A stretch of DNA of 64,000 nt from contig BDDD01000364.1 of assembly GCA_001972305.1 (NCBI GenBank), forward strand, positions 143,769 through 207,768, read 5' to 3'. The notes below the pieces were generated by a model. The model ran no database searches and was not told the DNA's origin. It saw nothing but the letters and a program-made list of their open reading frames with translations. Source of the stretch: Cephalotus follicularis. Its lineage: Eukaryota; Streptophyta; Magnoliopsida; Oxalidales; Cephalotaceae. Below, piece by piece: positions 22,401-33,701 of the stretch. Every line of letters begins with the position of its first letter. Position 1 is the first letter of the stretch. The translations under genes and the position numbers were made by a program.

Positions 22401-24169
22401 AGAGAGTATAAAACCCTGAAGAGGCTGTGGGATTTCAAAATCATGAAGTCTCGATTAATTATTCACATAATGAACAAATATGGAATCAAGATGAGATTAT
22501 AGTTAATGACAAGTTTGCCTATGTCGTTGCATTGGATATTGCAAATCCTGTTATGAATCCTGAACCACAAAGTGTTGAACAATGTCAACAAAGAAATGAT
22601 TGGCCAAAATGAAAAGATGCAATACAATCAGAGTTACAATCTTTGTCTAAACGAGAAGTATTTGGACCAATAATTCAAACACCAAGTGGTGTAACTCCTG
22701 TTGGATTCAGATGGATATTTGTTCAAAAACGAAATGAGAAAAATGAAATTGTGAGATACAAAGCAAGGCTTGTAGCTCAAGGTTTCTCACAGAGACCTGG
22801 TATTGATTACCAAGAAATATATTCTCCAGTTATGGATGGAATCACTTTTCAATTCCTAATTAATATGGCTGCTTCAAACGGACTTGAAAATCGTCTTATG
22901 GACGTAGTAACATCATACTTATATAGGTCACTTGATAGTGACATATATATGAGAATTCCTGATGGATTTAAAGTTCTTGAATCGAATAAATCTCGCTACA
23001 TGTATTCAATCAAGCTACAACGTTCGTTGTATGGATTGAAACAATCTGGTCGAATGTGATACAATTGACTAAGTGAATATTTAATCAAAGAATGGTATAC
23101 AAATGATCAAATATGTCCATGTATTTTTATCAAAAAATCTAACGATGGATTTGCTATTATTGTAGTATATGTGGATGACTTAAATCTTGTAGGTACTTCT
23201 GAAGGACTTACAAAGACTGCGACCTATTTAAAAGGTAAGTTTGAAATGAAAGACCGTGGAAAAACAAAATTCTGTCTTGGTATACAGGTGGAGCACATAT
23301 CATTTGGGATCTTCATTCATCGATCAATATACACTGAAAAGGTTCTTAGTCGATTCAACATGGACAAAACTTATCCTCTAAGCACTCCAATGGTCGTCCG
23401 ATCTCTTGATGTCAAGAAGGATCCATTTCGTCCTCAGGAAGAAGGAGAAGAAATTCTCGGACCTGAAGTCCCTTATCCTAGCGCAATTGAAGCACTATTA
23501 TATCTTGCAAATTGCACAAGACATGATATTGCATTTTCTGTTAATTTACTAGCAAGACATAGCTCTACACCAACAAGAAGGCACTGGAATGGGATTAAGC
23601 ACATAATGCGCTATCTGCGTGGAAGCACTAATATGAGTCTATTTTATCCAAAGGGAACAAAATCAACATTGATTGGATATGCTGATGCGGGATACTTGTT
23701 TGATCCACATAAAGCAAGATCACAAACCGATTATGTCTTTATCTTTTGTGACACTGCTATATCATGGCAATCAACAAAATAGACAATGACAACAACTTCT
23801 TCAATTCATTCAGAGATCCTTGCAATTCATGAAGCAAGCCGAGAATGTATATAGTTGAGATCAATGATTCAACATATACAAGAATCGTGTGGACTATCCT
23901 CGATTAGAAATAATCCCACAGTAATATATGAAGATAATGCTGCTTGTATCACACAACTCAGAGGAGGATATATCAAGGGTGATCGAAAGAAAAATATTTC
24001 ACCAAAATTCTTCTACACCCATAAGCTTCAGAAAAATGGTGATATTGATGTACAACAAATCCGATCAAGTGACAATTTAGCGGATTTATTTACGAAGGCA
24101 TTACCAGGTTTTACATTCAAGAAGCTCAGACATGATATTGGGATGCGTCATATTAAATATCTTCATTAA
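19492..24169 (+). pseudogene. Copia Gag-Pol polyprotein, many stops and frameshifts
   Basis: Gag begins with ATG at 19492 (MTNIKNQKFIALDIS), a common copia Gag start, and runs to about 20100. A CCHC zinc knuckle (C-x2-C-x4-H-x4-C; CNRCGMEGHWHRAC) lies at about 20299-20340. Weak protease similarity (ADSATTHN) lies at 20698-20725. The integrase core is readable at 21278-22102; the DNAGEF-like motif reads DNAAEF. RT is readable at 22643-23170 and 23171-23782 and includes VYVDDL near 23167-23182. RNase H with YADAGY and the C-terminal ADLFTKALP motif ends at 24169. Frame breaks or stops occur near 20115, 20208, 20700, 21125, 21243, 22411, 22612, 23059 and 23782, so this is a dead copy. Confidence 0.88.
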
Positions 24170-24201
24170 TACAGTATAAGAACTTGTGAAGTTTTGTTTC
24201 A

Positions 24202-24214
24202 GGGGGAGACTGTA
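24202..24214 (+). promoter_or_regulatory. Copia purine-rich tract
   Basis: CAGGGGGAGACTG after the RNase H end matches the internal purine tract found just after pol in many copia elements. A second purine run, AAGGAGGAG at 24305-24313, is directly against the 3' LTR and is the likelier plus-strand primer. Confidence 0.5.
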
Positions 24215-24313
24215 CTCTTTTTCCTTCGCAAAGGTTTTTATCCCAATGGGTTTTTCTTAGCAAGGTTTTAACGAGACAGTCATAGTAATGTGGAATAGAA
24301 ATTCAAGGAGGAG

Positions 24314-24529
24314 TATTGTAAAATTAGTCAAAAATTAGGTAAAATTAGGTATGAATTACTATTTCAACAACCATGATTACTATTCTAACAACCCCCTAAA
24401 CTACTATAAATAGGAATGTATTGTTAAGAAGAAATCAAGGAATTCATAATAAGAAAATATTTTATTCTCTCTCAATCTCTCTTTGTAGTATAATCTTCAA
24501 CAGTTAGTTAATCTCTTAAGTTTATAACA
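24314..24529 (+). repeat. Copia 3' LTR
   Basis: Begins TATTGTAAAATTAG and ends TTTATAACA, with TATAAATA at 24405-24412. Followed by the target repeat CTTTT at 24530-24534. Confidence 0.88.
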
Positions 24530-24649
24530 CTTTTAATTAATTTAGTAATACATCATATTATTAGGTTTTTTTTACTATGAATACATCAAGAATTTTGGTA
24601 TTTGGACACTTCAGTCAATGTATTATGATAAATGGTTAATAGGTAATTT

Positions 24650-27487
24650 TGACACGCCCGGACCTAGCCCATCTGGAATCCGTCGCGCCTACTACGAGGT
24701 CAAGCCTCCCATCAGAGACTCACCTCGTAGGTTCAGCAGAACAGAGTTTCAGAAATACATTTTTAAACAAAAGAATAAACAGAAAAGTTTCTTGAAAAAC
24801 TTGAAAATAATTCTAACTCTTAAATTTTTACGAAAATCGGGCATATAGTATCCGTTTATCGGACTATACCCCTGTAAAGAAAAACACAGTTTGTAATATG
24901 GGCTCAGCCCTCAGCAACCTCACTCTCGAAGGAGGAAATCAATAGTTATAATTGGGCTCAGCCCTCAAAAAATTATAAATGGGCTCAGCCCTCAGCAGAC
25001 CATAATTTAAAACAAAAAATAAGCATGGGTTGGGATCCGCCTCAACCATATTATCAAAACTTAAAACATGAATATGGCTCAGCCCTTCTAAACAAAACCA
25101 TAAAACATTTATCTAAAAACATAAGTAATGCAGAAATTTAAATGTTAATGTTGTGCATGATATGCATGTGTTGACTCTGGTAGGCATGCCCTTGTGGTTT
25201 TACTTCAGCAGACTGACTGACTCCAGCTGACAGAGCCCAGCAAACTAACCTGTCATAACTAAAAACAAAAACAGAGGAGGGGGTTAGTCCACAGGACTAG
25301 TGAGATGGAACAAAAAAACTCCCCTGAGTTTTGATCGCATATAAATATCTTTGCAGAAAAGATATAACAAAAGTATAAAACTGAAACAGAATTTCAGAAA
25401 CAGAATCTGATTTGTAAAATAAATTAAAACAACTTAAACAGAATATCAATAAAACAGAACGAAAAACCAAAATTCGATTTATAAAATAGCTCATAAGCTC
25501 AAAACTAACAGAATCAGCAGAAAATCAGATTAATCATTAGAAATTCAAATGTGTGTGGTTTTTAATAGAGTTTAAACCAAATAAATATATAGAGATGTAA
25601 TTGGGTCTACTAGGTAAGGTTGACGCCTGGGCCCTGTCGGGTTGAACGTCCAGCAGAAATAGTGGCGATGACACCGTCGTGTCAAAGCATCAGTAGAAGG
25701 TCATACACGTGTAGACAGTGCTTTTCATGGGCATAAAAAATGTAACTAATACAATACCGATATCTCCAGTGCATCATAATATACTTAAACAGATTTCAGA
25801 AACACAGAAATCATCAATACTTCAAAATAGATTTAAAACAGATTCAACATATTCAAAATAGATTCAGACATATACAGAATTCATCAATGTTTCAAAACAT
25901 ACTTAAAACAGATTTCAAACAGATCCAGAAATCATTTTCTTATCAATTACAGATATATCTGAAAATAGCGTCATACTATGACTATCATCTTACGAGCATT
26001 TGAAAACATTAAAAGAAAGTTTCAGATATTAAAACTTGAACATCTTTCAGAAACAGAGTAGTCCAAAATCATTCAGATACAGAAACACTTAAGCGAAAAC
26101 TTTCAAACAAATTAAAAAAACTTCAGAGTAAAAATGTTAAAGAAAGCGTTCCACTCACAGAACAGACGAGCAAACCATGCAACTGATCGCCTCCATGGTC
26201 GACCTCAACAGCAGGATCCTCTGCCAACAGCCAGATAGAAAAACAAATAACAGACTATCAGAACTCAAACATGCACAATGTCGTTCAATGTGTTATGCAA
26301 TGAAATGTGTGCAAATGTCAGAAAACTAAAACCGATCAATATGGTTCACAGAAACAGAAGTCTGATTATTAAAAACATCTTTTAAACCTTCAATTTAAAC
26401 ACCATTTCGAAAATCATTAAAGCAAGCTTAAGTGGTCGTCCATGTTATCCAATTTCTAAATGATTATACAATTCAAGCTCATATATATAACAGAAACAGA
26501 TATATATACATAAATATAGAATTCAATGAAAAACAGATTAACGGAACAAAGTTCAAAGTTTACTGAAAGCAAACGGAACGGAGCACAGAGCTGGAATCGA
26601 GGAGCCGAACCGGAATGGATCACGCCTACACAGAAAACGGAGTCGAAAAACTGTCAGAAACTGGCCGCTGGAAGCTGTCGGCGTGTGTTAGCCACGCGCG
26701 GCGGTTGGACAACCGCAGAGCCAGACATGGCTCCCCGGAGGACGAGGATCACCGATCTGGGGTGCGTTGGTCACGGCGCCTCCGTATCTGGCCGGAACAA
26801 GCCCGTTGACCGCGGCTGCCTTCGTCGCTGATCTGCGTTGCCAGCATTGTCACGGGTTGGGGTTGGTCGCGTTTGAACCGCCGCAACGCTAGGATGCCGA
26901 ATCTGGGCTCGCCTTGCAGTAACGGTTACCGGAGATGGCAGATTGACGCAAAACAGAGGCAGATAGAGAAGAACTCACCGGGCACGCATGGGGCGGTTGC
27001 CGGCATCGAGGTGGGGTGCGATGTGCTCGAGAGGTCGTTGCGGTCCCGTCGATGGTCTCGCCGGTGCCATATCGGCAGTGACGCCGACAGCAGAGAGAAA
27101 GTTGAGATGAGAGAGAAACGGGGAGAGAAGGAGAGAGAGAAAAGTCCAAAATGAAGAAAAAAATGGCATTATATATATATTCAACCATAACAGACTGGAT
27201 TTTTGTCCAGAATTTAACCGGTACGAACAAAAATTGGATGTTTAGGACATACCACTTGGCTTATTTTTCGAATTTAGCAGTCATATCAGTAAAGCATCAT
27301 TTAATTTAAAGCAAAGAAAACTTGTTATGCAAAAAAAACCATCTGAATGAAATCGCAATGGTAAAAATTTTATTAATACCTTGATGCATATGTCATGAAT
27401 GCCCAAAAAATAGCCTAACCGCTAGACAGACAGACAAATTACCACATAGAATCTACAGACACAGACTGTACTAGGATACAGATGTCA
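24650..27487. mobile_element. Probable solo LTR or non-coding LTR-type insertion, 2.8 kb
   Basis: Begins TGACACGCCCGGACC and ends ACAGATGTCA, so its first and last five bases (TGACA/TGTCA) are inverted. The flanks TAATTT (24644-24649) and TAACTT (27488-27493) agree in five of six bases. It is AT-rich to about 26560 and GC-rich at 26570-27130. A motif GGGCTCAGCCCTCA recurs near 24900, 24955 and 24986. It holds no retroelement protein. The start resembles that of the insertion at 51555. The short open frames in the GC-rich part have no recognisable domain. Confidence 0.5.
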
Positions 27488-27505
27488 TAACTTTGAACTT
27501 TGAAC

Positions 27506-27596
27506 TTATAGCAAAAATACAAGTTGTATCCTGAACTCACTTTCGTTGCAATCAAGAAACCCAACTTTCAAAATTAGAGCAATTAGAGGACCGTCG
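27506..27596. repeat. Inverted arm matching 29449-29550
   Basis: The complement of this stretch matches 29449-29550 over about 90 bp (landmarks TCTAATTTTGAAAG, AAAGTGAGTTCAG and TTTTTGCTA). A third, weaker version lies at 29310-29400. Confidence 0.7.
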
Positions 27597-29289
27597 TGTT
27601 GGAGATATACCATATAAGCCAATTGTGTTTACCGTAAAGTGCATATATTTAATGACAGTCTTATTCAATCTCTAATACTAAGACCATTGATGAGATCATT
27701 GGGCTGAGACTTAGAACCTCAGTAAGCTCTATTCTTAAATATTCGCAGTCGTAGGATTACTAATCATGGACGTCAGTAATCCGGATAGACTGTCACATGT
27801 TTATCATCTCGGTGCAGGAGAATGACTGGTCTCAAAGTCACAAGCATAGAGTCCACTGTGATAAATATGTGGGTGCTCGTTGAATATGAGTTCACCGAAT
27901 AATGGCTCGCAAGAAGAACACCTGGGAGTTTTACTCACTTGTCAAACATGAGTTCTTATGTTGCAGTAGTGCAGGTGGTCCTTAGACCTGAGCCGCCATA
28001 TGATGTCTTATGTATAATACATCATGCTTTGATGACACTTTAATAGGACTCCTAACCATGGGGTGTATACAGGTACCTATTGGGTATGGTCGCTTATACA
28101 TGAAGACATATAAGTAGGCAACAAGGAATCTACCAGTCTCGGTATAAGGGATTGTATGCTTTATGACGTTGCACTTATAATAGTTTGAAGTCTTGCAAGG
28201 CTCTAAGCATGTTCGGAAGAGTTTTCAATATGCGAGTTAAGCTATTTATATAAGTTGTGAGATGCATAGAATTGAATTGTTAGGGTTTGACAAATTCAAT
28301 GCCCTAGATTTAATCGAAACATTGAATTGTTAGGGTAGAAGGATTATACCTGCATGGAAACTGCAATAAAATAGTTTAATGGATTTAATAAATATAATAT
28401 GTGATATCATAAATATTAAATTCATTGTATCCAGGATTAGTCGTAACATGCGATATTAACCTTTATCCGTAAATATGAGATATTTTCTTTTATCTGTAGA
28501 AACCCATAAACATAATGAACTCTCATATAGAGATTGATTCATCTTGTATAAGGGATAAATTGAAAGTGTTTCAATTTACAAATTAGTTAGAAGAGTTCTA
28601 ACTCGATTGGAGAAATTCAATCGGTAATCATAAATTTATGATTTTGTCCCTACGCCCGGTATACCGTATGAACTATCAGAGTCACGCACTATAAACTTTG
28701 TGACAACATCATTATTATAAGAGTCTTGATTGAAGGGTAATTCGTATAATTAAGTGAGGGTTTGATAAAATACAAAAATCCGGTAAGTTAGACTTACAGG
28801 AAATTGCCCCGATTTGAAGTTACTAAGGGTTAGTATAAAAGGCACTTTCGCTTTGACCATTAACAACACAATTCCTCTCTTTACCCGTGAGTTCTCTCTA
28901 AGGGAAAATGAGAGCTCTCCTCTCCCCTTCTATAGCCTTCATGGCCGAAGCTCTATGGTGGAGAGGAGGAGGTCAAAGCTAGCCGCTCTTAGATGGTGAT
29001 GGAGATCACGCTTGGTGTGGAATACTAGAAGGCCATGATCACTCCATGAGAAGAGAAAGAGACCTCCTTGCCACCCATGTGAGTGATTATATTCCTCCTT
29101 TTATGCTGCTCCAAGTGTTGGTTTAGGCTAGAGATCAAGGCAAGCATAGGTTAGAGATCTTGGAATTGGTTTAGGGTCAATCCTTTATATGTTAGATGCC
29201 ATGTTTGCATGTTTATTTCTACTATTTTTCTGATTTGTGTGTGCATGATTAGGAGTTAATTTTATGTTTAGATTGATAATAAACTAACA
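27597..29289. mobile_element. Solo LTR with target duplication CGTCG
   Basis: 1693 bp, beginning TGTTGGAG and ending CTAACA (inverted TGTTRG/CYAACA ends), flanked by an exact CGTCG at 27592-27596 and 29290-29294. A TATAAAA box lies at about 28834. No coding sequence of a retroelement is present. This is the expected result of recombination between the two LTRs of a former element. The family could not be assigned, but the ends and length fit a copia-type LTR. Confidence 0.85.
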
Positions 29290-29411
29290 CGTCGTTACTA
29301 ACGACAGATGTTAGGTGATGACATAGAGATCCTTTAATTGCTATGATTTATAAAGTTGGGTCATTTAATTGCACTTTTGTTACAAGTTTGAGGTACAATT
29401 ACCGATTAACC

Positions 29412-29580
29412 CTTAATTTAATTTGCACCTAACCGTCACGTCATCACTAACGATGGTCTTTTAATTTCTCTAATTTTGAAAGTGGGTTCATTGATTGCAC
29501 CAAAAGTGAGTTCAGTGTGTAACTTGTACTTTTGCTACAATTTTGAAGAGCAAATTACCTATCAACCATATGATGAACGA
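29412..29580. repeat. Extra foldback arm
   Basis: A further copy of the arm ending CAAATTACCTATCAACC, which is the complement of the left end at 24634. It suggests a second, partial foldback element lying next to the first. Confidence 0.5.
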
Positions 29581-29901
29581 CACATTAGAATATGTCAATA
29601 AGCAGTGTTAAAATGGCAAGTAACCAATGGACTATTGTGTCAATTCATATTTAGGGATTAGAAGTGCATAGTAACATATGGTCTATTGTATCGAGTAAAC
29701 TCTCATATTTAAGGATTATAAGTACATTTATCATATGATAAAAAGATTAAAGTGCTTTTAACATTGAACGTCAGAGATGAATTTATTTGATCCTATTGGA
29801 ATCAATGACTCATTTAGGGAGGGTCGACATAAATTTTTATATATGTATAATAAAGAGAAAAATTATTTTATGTTGGCTCCCATATATATATATATATATA
29901 T
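29581..29901. other. AT-rich spacer
   Basis: AT-rich sequence with two loosely repeated phrases (YCATATTTARGGATTAKAAGT at about 29646 and 29702) and a TA run at 29883-29901. No gene. Confidence 0.5.
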
Positions 29902-29906
29902 ATTAT

Positions 29907-30905
29907 TGATATGGGAAAAATCTGTTTATACTAAGAAGGACACGTGTCCTTCGTGGATTTAGCCAAATGTCCAAGGAATTTTGAAGCTCACATAGACACC
30001 GGTCAGAGGAAGCTTTATGGAGCACATCTGGGAAGAGGGTGAGAAGTACACCCCCCCCCCCTCTTAACACCAGAGCCGAGGAGCTCTTGCATGGCAGAGG
30101 ACGTCCTTCACGGCACCATTGCCGAGGACCTCTCCTTCCCAAGAGGCTATCACTTGGATACAGGGCAGAGGACGTCCCATACGGCACCAGTGCCGAGGAC
30201 CTCCTCTTCTACCCGAGGAGCTCTTACTTGGATACAGGGCAAAGGACATCCTCCACGGCACCAGTGCCGAGGACCTCCTCTACGGCTGTATCGAAAGAGA
30301 CCTCCTCCTCAACAGTATGGCAAAGGACCCAGCATCCCATGCACAAGCTCCTGAAGAAGCCCCAGACGCTGAAGACCCTGAAGCGGATAGGAGATCAGAG
30401 GACATCTCTCATCCTCGTCCTCGTCCTCATCCTCCTCCTCTTCTACACGATGCCACAAATTCTGCCTATATTCCAGTAGTCAATCTCAACAGATATGGAA
30501 AGATAAGATATGATAAACATTATATGAGGAAAGCACCACACAATTTGGCGGAGATCAAGGGAAATGACCGAGATCCTCGATATTTCCTTAGGGGATACAC
30601 ATCAACTCCGAAATACACACTCAGACAGTTACCACCTTGCACTATAAATATTAGTTCAACAGTTAGAACAAAGGTAAGCCATTTTTTCATTCTAGAGAGC
30701 CTTAATACTCTCCGTGCATTGTCTAACTTGAGCATCGGAGTGTTCCTGGGAGAACAATCTCTTGGACCTTCAACGAGTTTGCTACTTTGTGCAGGGATAA
30801 TCATCATTAACCTCTTCTTCTCAGGCATACCTTTCAAGCGTTTCTCTTAACAAATCAAAGTCCTCCACGTAAGATACTGTTGAGAGAAGGAATTCTGTAT
30901 CAATA
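29907..30905 (+). mobile_element. Solo LTR of the Tat gypsy family
   Basis: Begins TGATATGGGAAAAATCTG, as the LTR of element 2 does, and ends CTGTATCAATA, as element 3 does. The flanking repeat ATTAT is exact at 29902-29906 and 30906-30910. It has a TATAAATA box at 30643-30650 and the family's 3' phrase CAAATCAAAGTCCTCCACGT. Three tandem units of about 72 bp (GCAGAGGACGTCC...GCCGAGGACCTC) lie at 30080-30300. The internal part and the second LTR are gone. Frames through it have no protein similarity. Confidence 0.88.
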
Positions 30906-30910
30906 ATTAT

Positions 30911-31142
30911 TTTTGAACTTTTATGTTGGCTTTCTAAAATTTTAATTTTGCCCTTTGGCCCCCTCAATAATTGTGAGCTGAATCAATAATTGTTAACGTC
31001 TAACAAACTGAGAGAGACTATCTAAAGTATAAAATTACATTCAATTAACAATAATTAATAAAAATAATGTGAAAATTGGATTAATTCTAGTGCGTTAGGT
31101 TATTTGTCTTGGTATGTGAGATAAATTAAGATATTTTTAATA
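30911..31142. other. AT-rich spacer
   Basis: The 230 bp between the solo LTR and element 2. Nothing recognisable. Confidence 0.5.
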
Positions 31143-31147
31143 ATTAC

Positions 31148-31805
31148 TGATATGGGAAAAATTCGCTTTGAACCCAGTGACACGTGTCCGGGGGGGGGGG
31201 GGGAGGGACAACAGCTGTCCTCCCAGGGAATGATGGCCTGACCTATGGGTCTTGTCACCCATTAAGGAAAAGGTCTCCTCTAAACAGTCTGACACGCCAC
31301 AGAGGGTAGGAAGCCGCACGCCCGCGCAGCCACAAGGATAGGATGGCCCCTCATCACATCAGTGTGAGGGAAGAAACTGACAAGCCACCACAGCCCTCCC
31401 ATTCATTAATGGGCATGCGGCTACGCACACCAAAGGGGGAGGAGTCCAAGGGAAATGTCAGGGCCACTGACATCCTCCCCCTATGGGCAACCACTCCTGA
31501 TTGGACACTCATCAATCATAAGCATCCCTATAAATACAAGAATCAAACACAATACAAAGGTCAGCCACTTTTCTCTTCTTCTAGCATACAAAGAACCCAG
31601 TATTCTCTGTACAACAGCTAACTTAAGCTTTGGAGTGCCCCCGGGAGAATAACCTCCTGGACCTTCCTCCACTTTCTTGCTTGTGCAGGGATCATCAACC
31701 ACCTTTGCTACCACACCCTTTCTCGGACATATTCGCGCATTCCCCAAAAACAAATCAAGCCCTTACACGTGGGGTGCTGTTGTGGGAGAGATTTCCGCAT
31801 CAATA
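31148..31805 (+). repeat. Element 2 5' LTR
   Basis: 658 bp, TGATATGGG...GCATCAATA, with TATAAATA at 31529-31536 and a run of about fourteen G at 31190-31203. The shared part (31206-31805) matches 42647-43246. Confidence 0.93.
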
Positions 31806-31807
31806 GT

Positions 31808-31825
31808 TGGCGCCGTCTGTGGGAA
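31808..31825 (+). promoter_or_regulatory. Element 2 primer binding site
   Basis: TGGCGCCGTCTGTGGGAA directly after the 5' LTR. This is the tRNA-complementary site of this family. Confidence 0.85.
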
Positions 31826-31850
31826 GCGCGGCGAAAAGTCATCTAGAATC

Positions 31851-33701
31851 ATGCCTCCGAGGAAGAACCCTAACAATTACTCCACAGCAGGTGGAAGCCA
31901 ACGTACGGTGGGGAACGACCCGGCCCGAACCAGCCAAGTCCCCATGGATGCCGAGCAGGTTCCAGTTACGGGCGAGCAGTTCAACCGCCTGTTCCAAGGG
32001 GTGGAGCGTATTACCGATTTGTTGGTTACAACTATAGCCAACCAACAGCAGCAGGCCGGGCATATTCAGCATGCAATCCGAGAAGCCTCTGGCCCTAACA
32101 GACCAAAGGCGGAGACACGGCACCCACGAGATGCCAGGCGAAACCCGTCAAGGGGAGACGAACTTCCCCTTAGGCGGTTGGGGGACAACATTCCCCTGGG
32201 AAGGAGACCTGAGATCAATGCATCTCAACGGACGGAGTCCTCAACTGCCCGTGACCAACCTAACGGCCCCAGGAGGGTGCGTCCTGAGCACCGGGCAATG
32301 GACATAGACCCTCGAGGGGAGGCCAGAAGCGTGGAGCAGGTACCGGCGCGCACCAATGCTTCGCGCAGGGCCAGAGCAGAACAGGGGAACAGACACGACA
32401 ACGCAGCCACGGTGGCTGGGGGGTCGCGTGTTTCCAGCAGGGTTAGGAACATTGAAGATGTGGAGCAAGCGATCAATAGAAGGCTTGCGGAGGTGGAGAA
32501 ACGGCTCCAAGGAGCCGAAAAGCCAAAGGGATACCTGGCGGAGGTGCGCAGCCTCACCGCCCATCCGTTCACAACGGATATCATGGCAGAGTGCATCCCC
32601 AGTGGATTCCGGCTCCCCAGCCTCGACAAATATGATGGGACTACGGACCCCCTCCAGCATGTCCGCACCTATATCCAAACTATGTTGGTACACCAGGCTT
32701 CAGACGCCACCCTATGCCGGGGGTTCCCGTCCATACTAACCGGTTCCGCCCAGTCTTGGTTCTCCACCCTGGCCCAGAAGTCGGTAGGGGATTTCGATCA
32801 ACTCACGGAGCTGTTCGTCACCAAGTTCCTGAACAGCACCACGCAGAGGAGAAAAGCTACCCATTTGATCAACGTAGTGCAAGGAAGGGACGAGTCATTG
32901 AGGGACTATCTGACCAGGTTCAACAAGGAATCCCTCACGGTGAAAGACTTGGAGCCATCTTTCGCCATGGCAGCGCTGAGCAACGGTCTAAGGAACAGCT
33001 CCTCTTTCACCTTCTCTCTTCTGAAGAGACCTACCCTAGATATGACCGACCTGCTGAAGAGGGCAGAAAGATATGTGAATGCGGAGGAGGAAATGGCGGC
33101 CAAGAAAAAAAAAAACCCCTGGTCGGACCATCAGGAGGAGAGAGGGGGGCATTCAAGAAATGTCCCCGGGAAAAAGGAAAAGAAGAGGGAGGGGTTGGAC
33201 CTAACCAAGGACGACCATCAACACAAACTTTCAAGGAAAGAAGGCGAGACCCAAGGGGGAGCACCCATCCCTACCTACAACCACTTTGCCCCCCTCCTGG
33301 ACACCCGCACCAGGATACTTGCTGTGGAGCAAGATAAGGTCCCCATCCAGTGTCCTGAGAAGCTGAGGTCCCCGACAGAGAGAAGAGACATAGAAAAATA
33401 TTGCCGGTACCATCGTGACCATGGCCACGACACCGAAGAATGCAGGCAGTTAAAAAATCAGATCGAGGATCTGATCCGAATGGGGCATTTGCGCAAATAT
33501 GTGGATAGAGAGGTTCCCCAGGGAAGGGGGGAGAAAAGGAGAGAAGAGGCTCCCCGGCAGGGGGAAGAGCCGCAGTACAAGCCTAGGGGTGTTATCCACA
33601 CCATCTCTTGGGGGTCGCATCTGGTGGTGACCATAAGAATGCCCGGAAAGCTTATGGACAGTCCCTGGCGGTGCAGCAAGTCCACCACAGCAAGAGGATA
33701 A
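31851..33701 (+). CDS. gag: Element 2 Gag
   Basis: The structural protein that forms the retrotransposon particle. It starts MPPRKNPNN at 31851, 26 bp after the primer site. The N-terminal part is rich in arginine, proline and glutamine. The retrotransposon Gag core follows at about residues 240-420 (QSWFSTL, FVTKF, RDYLTRFNKES and TFSLLKR are landmarks). Near the C-terminus, CRYHRDHGHDTEECRQLK (about 33400-33450) provides the C/H residues of the zinc-knuckle-like motif of Tat Gag. A one-base shortage in a G run at about 33610 throws the frame, so the last 30 codons are out of phase and the protease continues in another frame. Confidence 0.85.
   Translation: MPPRKNPNNYSTAGGSQRTVGNDPARTSQVPMDAEQVPVTGEQFNRLFQGVERITDLLVTTIANQQQQAGHIQHAIREASGPNRPKAETRHPRDARRNPSRGDELPLRRLGDNIPLGRRPEINASQRTESSTARDQPNGPRRVRPEHRAMDIDPRGEARSVEQVPARTNASRRARAEQGNRHDNAATVAGGSRVSSRVRNIEDVEQAINRRLAEVEKRLQGAEKPKGYLAEVRSLTAHPFTTDIMAECIPSGFRLPSLDKYDGTTDPLQHVRTYIQTMLVHQASDATLCRGFPSILTGSAQSWFSTLAQKSVGDFDQLTELFVTKFLNSTTQRRKATHLINVVQGRDESLRDYLTRFNKESLTVKDLEPSFAMAALSNGLRNSSSFTFSLLKRPTLDMTDLLKRAERYVNAEEEMAAKKKKNPWSDHQEERGGHSRNVPGKKEKKREGLDLTKDDHQHKLSRKEGETQGGAPIPTYNHFAPLLDTRTRILAVEQDKVPIQCPEKLRSPTERRDIEKYCRYHRDHGHDTEECRQLKNQIEDLIRMGHLRKYVDREVPQGRGEKRREEAPRQGEEPQYKPRGVIHTISWGSHLVVTIRMPGKLMDSPWRCSKSTTARG

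Larger units (their letters stand above)
18956..24529 (+). mobile_element. Decayed Ty1/copia LTR retrotransposon
   Basis: A 5.57-kb element with two 216-bp LTRs, flanked by an exact 5-bp repeat CTTTT at 18951-18955 and 24530-24534. The domain order gag, protease, integrase, reverse transcriptase, RNase H, with integrase before RT, is diagnostic of Ty1/copia. The reading frame is broken many times, so it cannot encode its own proteins. With the CTTTT flanks the LTRs begin TATTG/TATTA rather than TG; the usual TG would begin three bases later. Confidence 0.9.
24634..29411. mobile_element. Small foldback element split by two LTR insertions
   Basis: The left end GGTTAATAGGTAATT (24634-24648) is the inverted complement of the right end AATTACCGATTAACC (29397-29411) with one mismatch. 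Without the insertions at 24650-27487 and 27597-29289 (and their duplicated flanks), about 240 bp remains. Its left arm (27506-27596) is inversely similar to 29310-29400. This looks like a MITE or MULE foldback into which two retroelements landed. No clear target duplication of its own was found. Confidence 0.55.

Noticed and set aside
26526..27230. Frames of 93-113 codons in a GC-rich stretch of the 24650-27487 insertion
   Set aside because: Multiple overlapping frames, no recognisable motif, and location inside a probable LTR.
28814..28999. Short frame MKLLRVSIKG... downstream of a TATA box
   Set aside because: It lies inside a solo LTR, in the expected leader of the former element's transcript, and has no domain.
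30039..30850. Frames of 146 and 243 codons in the solo LTR
   Set aside because: They cross tandem LTR repeats and the LTR promoter and have no similarity to a protein family.
31190..31203. Run of about fourteen G as a possible functional quadruplex
   Set aside because: A single homopolymer in an LTR is prone to sequencing and replication slippage, and nothing in the sequence supports a specific role.
32225..32693. Open frames of 147 and 150 codons on the minus strand inside gag of element 2
   Set aside because: They lie entirely antisense to a well-supported Gag frame, have biased composition and no domain, and are explained as shadows of the GC-rich coding strand.
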